DNA of 64,000 nucleotides, from positions 6,510,001-6,574,000 of the forward strand of contig CAUJLY010000006.1 of the NCBI GenBank assembly GCA_963281155.1, in the 5' to 3' direction. The notes below the pieces were generated by a model. That model worked only from the letters and a program-made list of their open reading frames with translations. It did no database searches and was not told the origin of the DNA. Below are positions 62,198 to 64,000 of this stretch, in pieces. Made by a program: the position numbers and the translations under genes. The first letter of the stretch is position 1. Each line of letters opens with the position of its first letter. This DNA comes from Rhabditophanes sp. KR3021. Taxonomy: Eukaryota > Nematoda > Chromadorea > Rhabditida > Alloionematidae.

Positions 62198-64000
62198 TTT
62201 TAAATATCAATATTATGCCAAGTTATTCAATTTGTAACTTGTCCACGTGTGACAACAACAGATGATGTTAACACACTTTCAATACAACACTTCACCAACT
62301 TTCGTAATCCTTTTAAGACCTTTTGAACTATTTAAATTTGATAAAATTTTGATGAAGTAATGTATTTTCTTAAGATACCGACTAAAAGTATTACTCACGT
62401 TTATGAAGGGTATTATGTTTTTGACGTTGATAATTGATAGGTAAAATATGATTTATAACAAGAATCCAGCAGATGGTAAAAGTATAATTGGATGCAATTT
62501 CTTTTTTGCAACAATCAAACCAAAATGAATAAACAAATTATATATATGCCTATATAAAACCTAATAATTATGTATTCAGAAGCTGCAAAACCTTGGAGAA
62601 CATCTTGTTTTTCACCTTTGTAATTATTTTCATTTCTCAACATGCATTCGCTTTCATGCCTTATTCTACCTCCTAATTACAAAGCACAAAAAAGATATTT
62701 AAGATAGTTGCATAAAAAATAGGCTGGTTCAATCCTCTTCAGATTGTTACTTAAATTTAAACAGGTTTATTTGAATAAATATCATATCTTTAAACACATC
62801 GCCAAAAAATGTATTATCAAGCTTCCTAAATTTGTTTTTGACGAAGCAATTCTAATGACTGTTTTTCTTCATAAATCATCAAAAATCGGTAAGTTTATTT
62901 TGAACAAAAAACATACATATTAATCATTGCCAAAAACAAACAAAAAGTTTTAGCTTATGTAATGTATTTAATTACATACCCTTTGTCATTCTTTAAGTAT
63001 CCAAAAATTCCTTTGCTTTTATATTAAACTCTTGAAATTGTTTGATGTAATTAAAATAACGCTTTTGCTGCCATGGTTACATTCCACTCCTTAAATCTCT
63101 TTTTTAACAGGTAACAGAAATAGATAATTTGCTATATTACCTTTTGACACACGCTCCACCTGCAAAAGAACATTTCCAATTGACCTTTACCTCAAAAAAG
63201 AACATCACTTTGTCTGTATTGACGATAATTAGCTTTATGTCAAAATATAAAAATTATCGTATGCATACCAACTGCATTACTTCCATATAAATTTGAACAA
63301 AAGACACAAATATTTGGTTCTTTCTTAAGTTAAAAGATATATGCCGGCAAATCATAATTTTAGTTCAATGTTATAAACCGACATTAAGGAGGAGGTGACT
63401 TCGTGGCTAGATCGTATTACTCTTCTCACCTTAAATATAATAAATATGGCGTCTTTTGCCTTTTTTGTTAACAGATCCTTTTATTTATTTTACAAATAAA
63501 ATAGGCATATTAATTTAATGTGTTGTGGTCGTACTTATTGCTTTTTTTTATGAGTTACCTTGATCTTAAGCACTGAAGAGGAAAATGTTTAATGCATTTT
63601 GGGATTAGGGGTGAATGTCACCACGATCTTACTTATAATCTTTATAAATGATAAAACTTTAAAAATACTAGCATAAATTTAAACTACCAAAATTGGTGAA
63701 TTTCTCTTGATATTAATACTACAATTGCCCTATTGTAGCCATCTTGTGTGTATTTATATTCTAAAAATTTAAATGCACATTAAACTATACTTAAAATTGT
63801 ATGACCGTTCCAAACCTCATCACACTTATAACATCAAAAAGATTTGAATTGTAATGAACATACTATTACATTTCAAATCTCATATATCTTATATATTGCT
63901 ATTGTCTAATTACAAAATATCATGAATACGTTCCATAAAATTATCATTCATATTATATTATAATAATATAGTTTGATTTAGAAAACGGCTCTTACTTCTT
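62198..64000. other. Intergenic to window end, AT-rich, no gene seen
   Basis: 1.8 kb upstream of TMEM115. A second X-box-like sequence (GCTGCCATGGTTAC, one mismatch) occurs at 63067-63080. No frame beyond chance length. The next gene lies outside. Confidence 0.4.

Noticed and set aside
62715..62740. GGTTCAATCC, a tRNA B-box-like sequence
   Set aside because: No A box at the right distance and the arms around the T loop do not pair.

Overview
The window is AT-rich nuclear DNA of a nematode. The clearest marker is the cuticle collagen at 59.3-60.3 kb, which has the nematode-specific N-terminal membrane domain. A Patched-related transporter, a worm-type Pelle/IRAK kinase, splice introns of mostly 31-90 nt (ending TTTTAG or TTTCAG) and very short leaders agree. 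Few introns per gene together with high AT suggest a clade IV worm related to Strongyloides, Parastrongyloides or Rhabditophanes; this is inference. All exon joins below were made by hand from frame continuity and GT-AG borders.

Layout. 0.1-10.0 kb (+): a plasma-membrane Ca2+-ATPase with three in-phase micro-exons in the first cytosolic loop and a set of alternative C-terminal exons. 10.2-13.0 kb (+): a long Asn/His/Gln-rich protein. 13.2-14.65 kb (-): a GIY-YIG nuclease pseudogene with about five frameshifts. 15.3-16.7 kb (-): Pelle/IRAK kinase, divergent from a four-pass membrane protein at 17.3-18.0 kb. 18.1-19.3 kb (-): a secreted two-domain saposin-like protein. 20.5-21.85 kb (-): a ligand-gated channel subunit lacking both Cys-loop cysteines. 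23.0-24.9 kb (-): a coiled-coil protein. 26.0-27.4 kb (+): an SLC22-like transporter. 28.2-29.5 kb (+): an APMAP-like beta-propeller. 29.6-30.1 kb (-): a small Ly6-like GPI-type protein. 31.0-32.7 kb (-): a CYP4-like P450, divergent from a secreted family-31 alpha-glucosidase at 33.5-36.4 kb. 37.2-40.6 kb (-): a Patched-related protein. 42.9-43.2 kb (-): a small secreted peptide precursor. 46.1-47.3 kb (-): NOP16.

47.3-56.5 kb is a gene desert of about 9 kb. After it come a truncated cullin-like gene (56.5 kb, +), a decayed minus-strand reading frame (57.3-57.7 kb), the cuticle collagen (+), B9D2 of the ciliary transition zone (-) and TMEM115 of the Golgi (-).

The genes do not form one pathway; this is an ordinary mixed nematode neighbourhood. 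The points most worth following are the Cys-less channel subunit with an abnormal M2 segment, a P450 with Asp in place of the ExxR glutamate, a cullin reduced to its adaptor-binding part, a full-consensus X-box just upstream of B9D2, and the alternative exon sets of the calcium pump.
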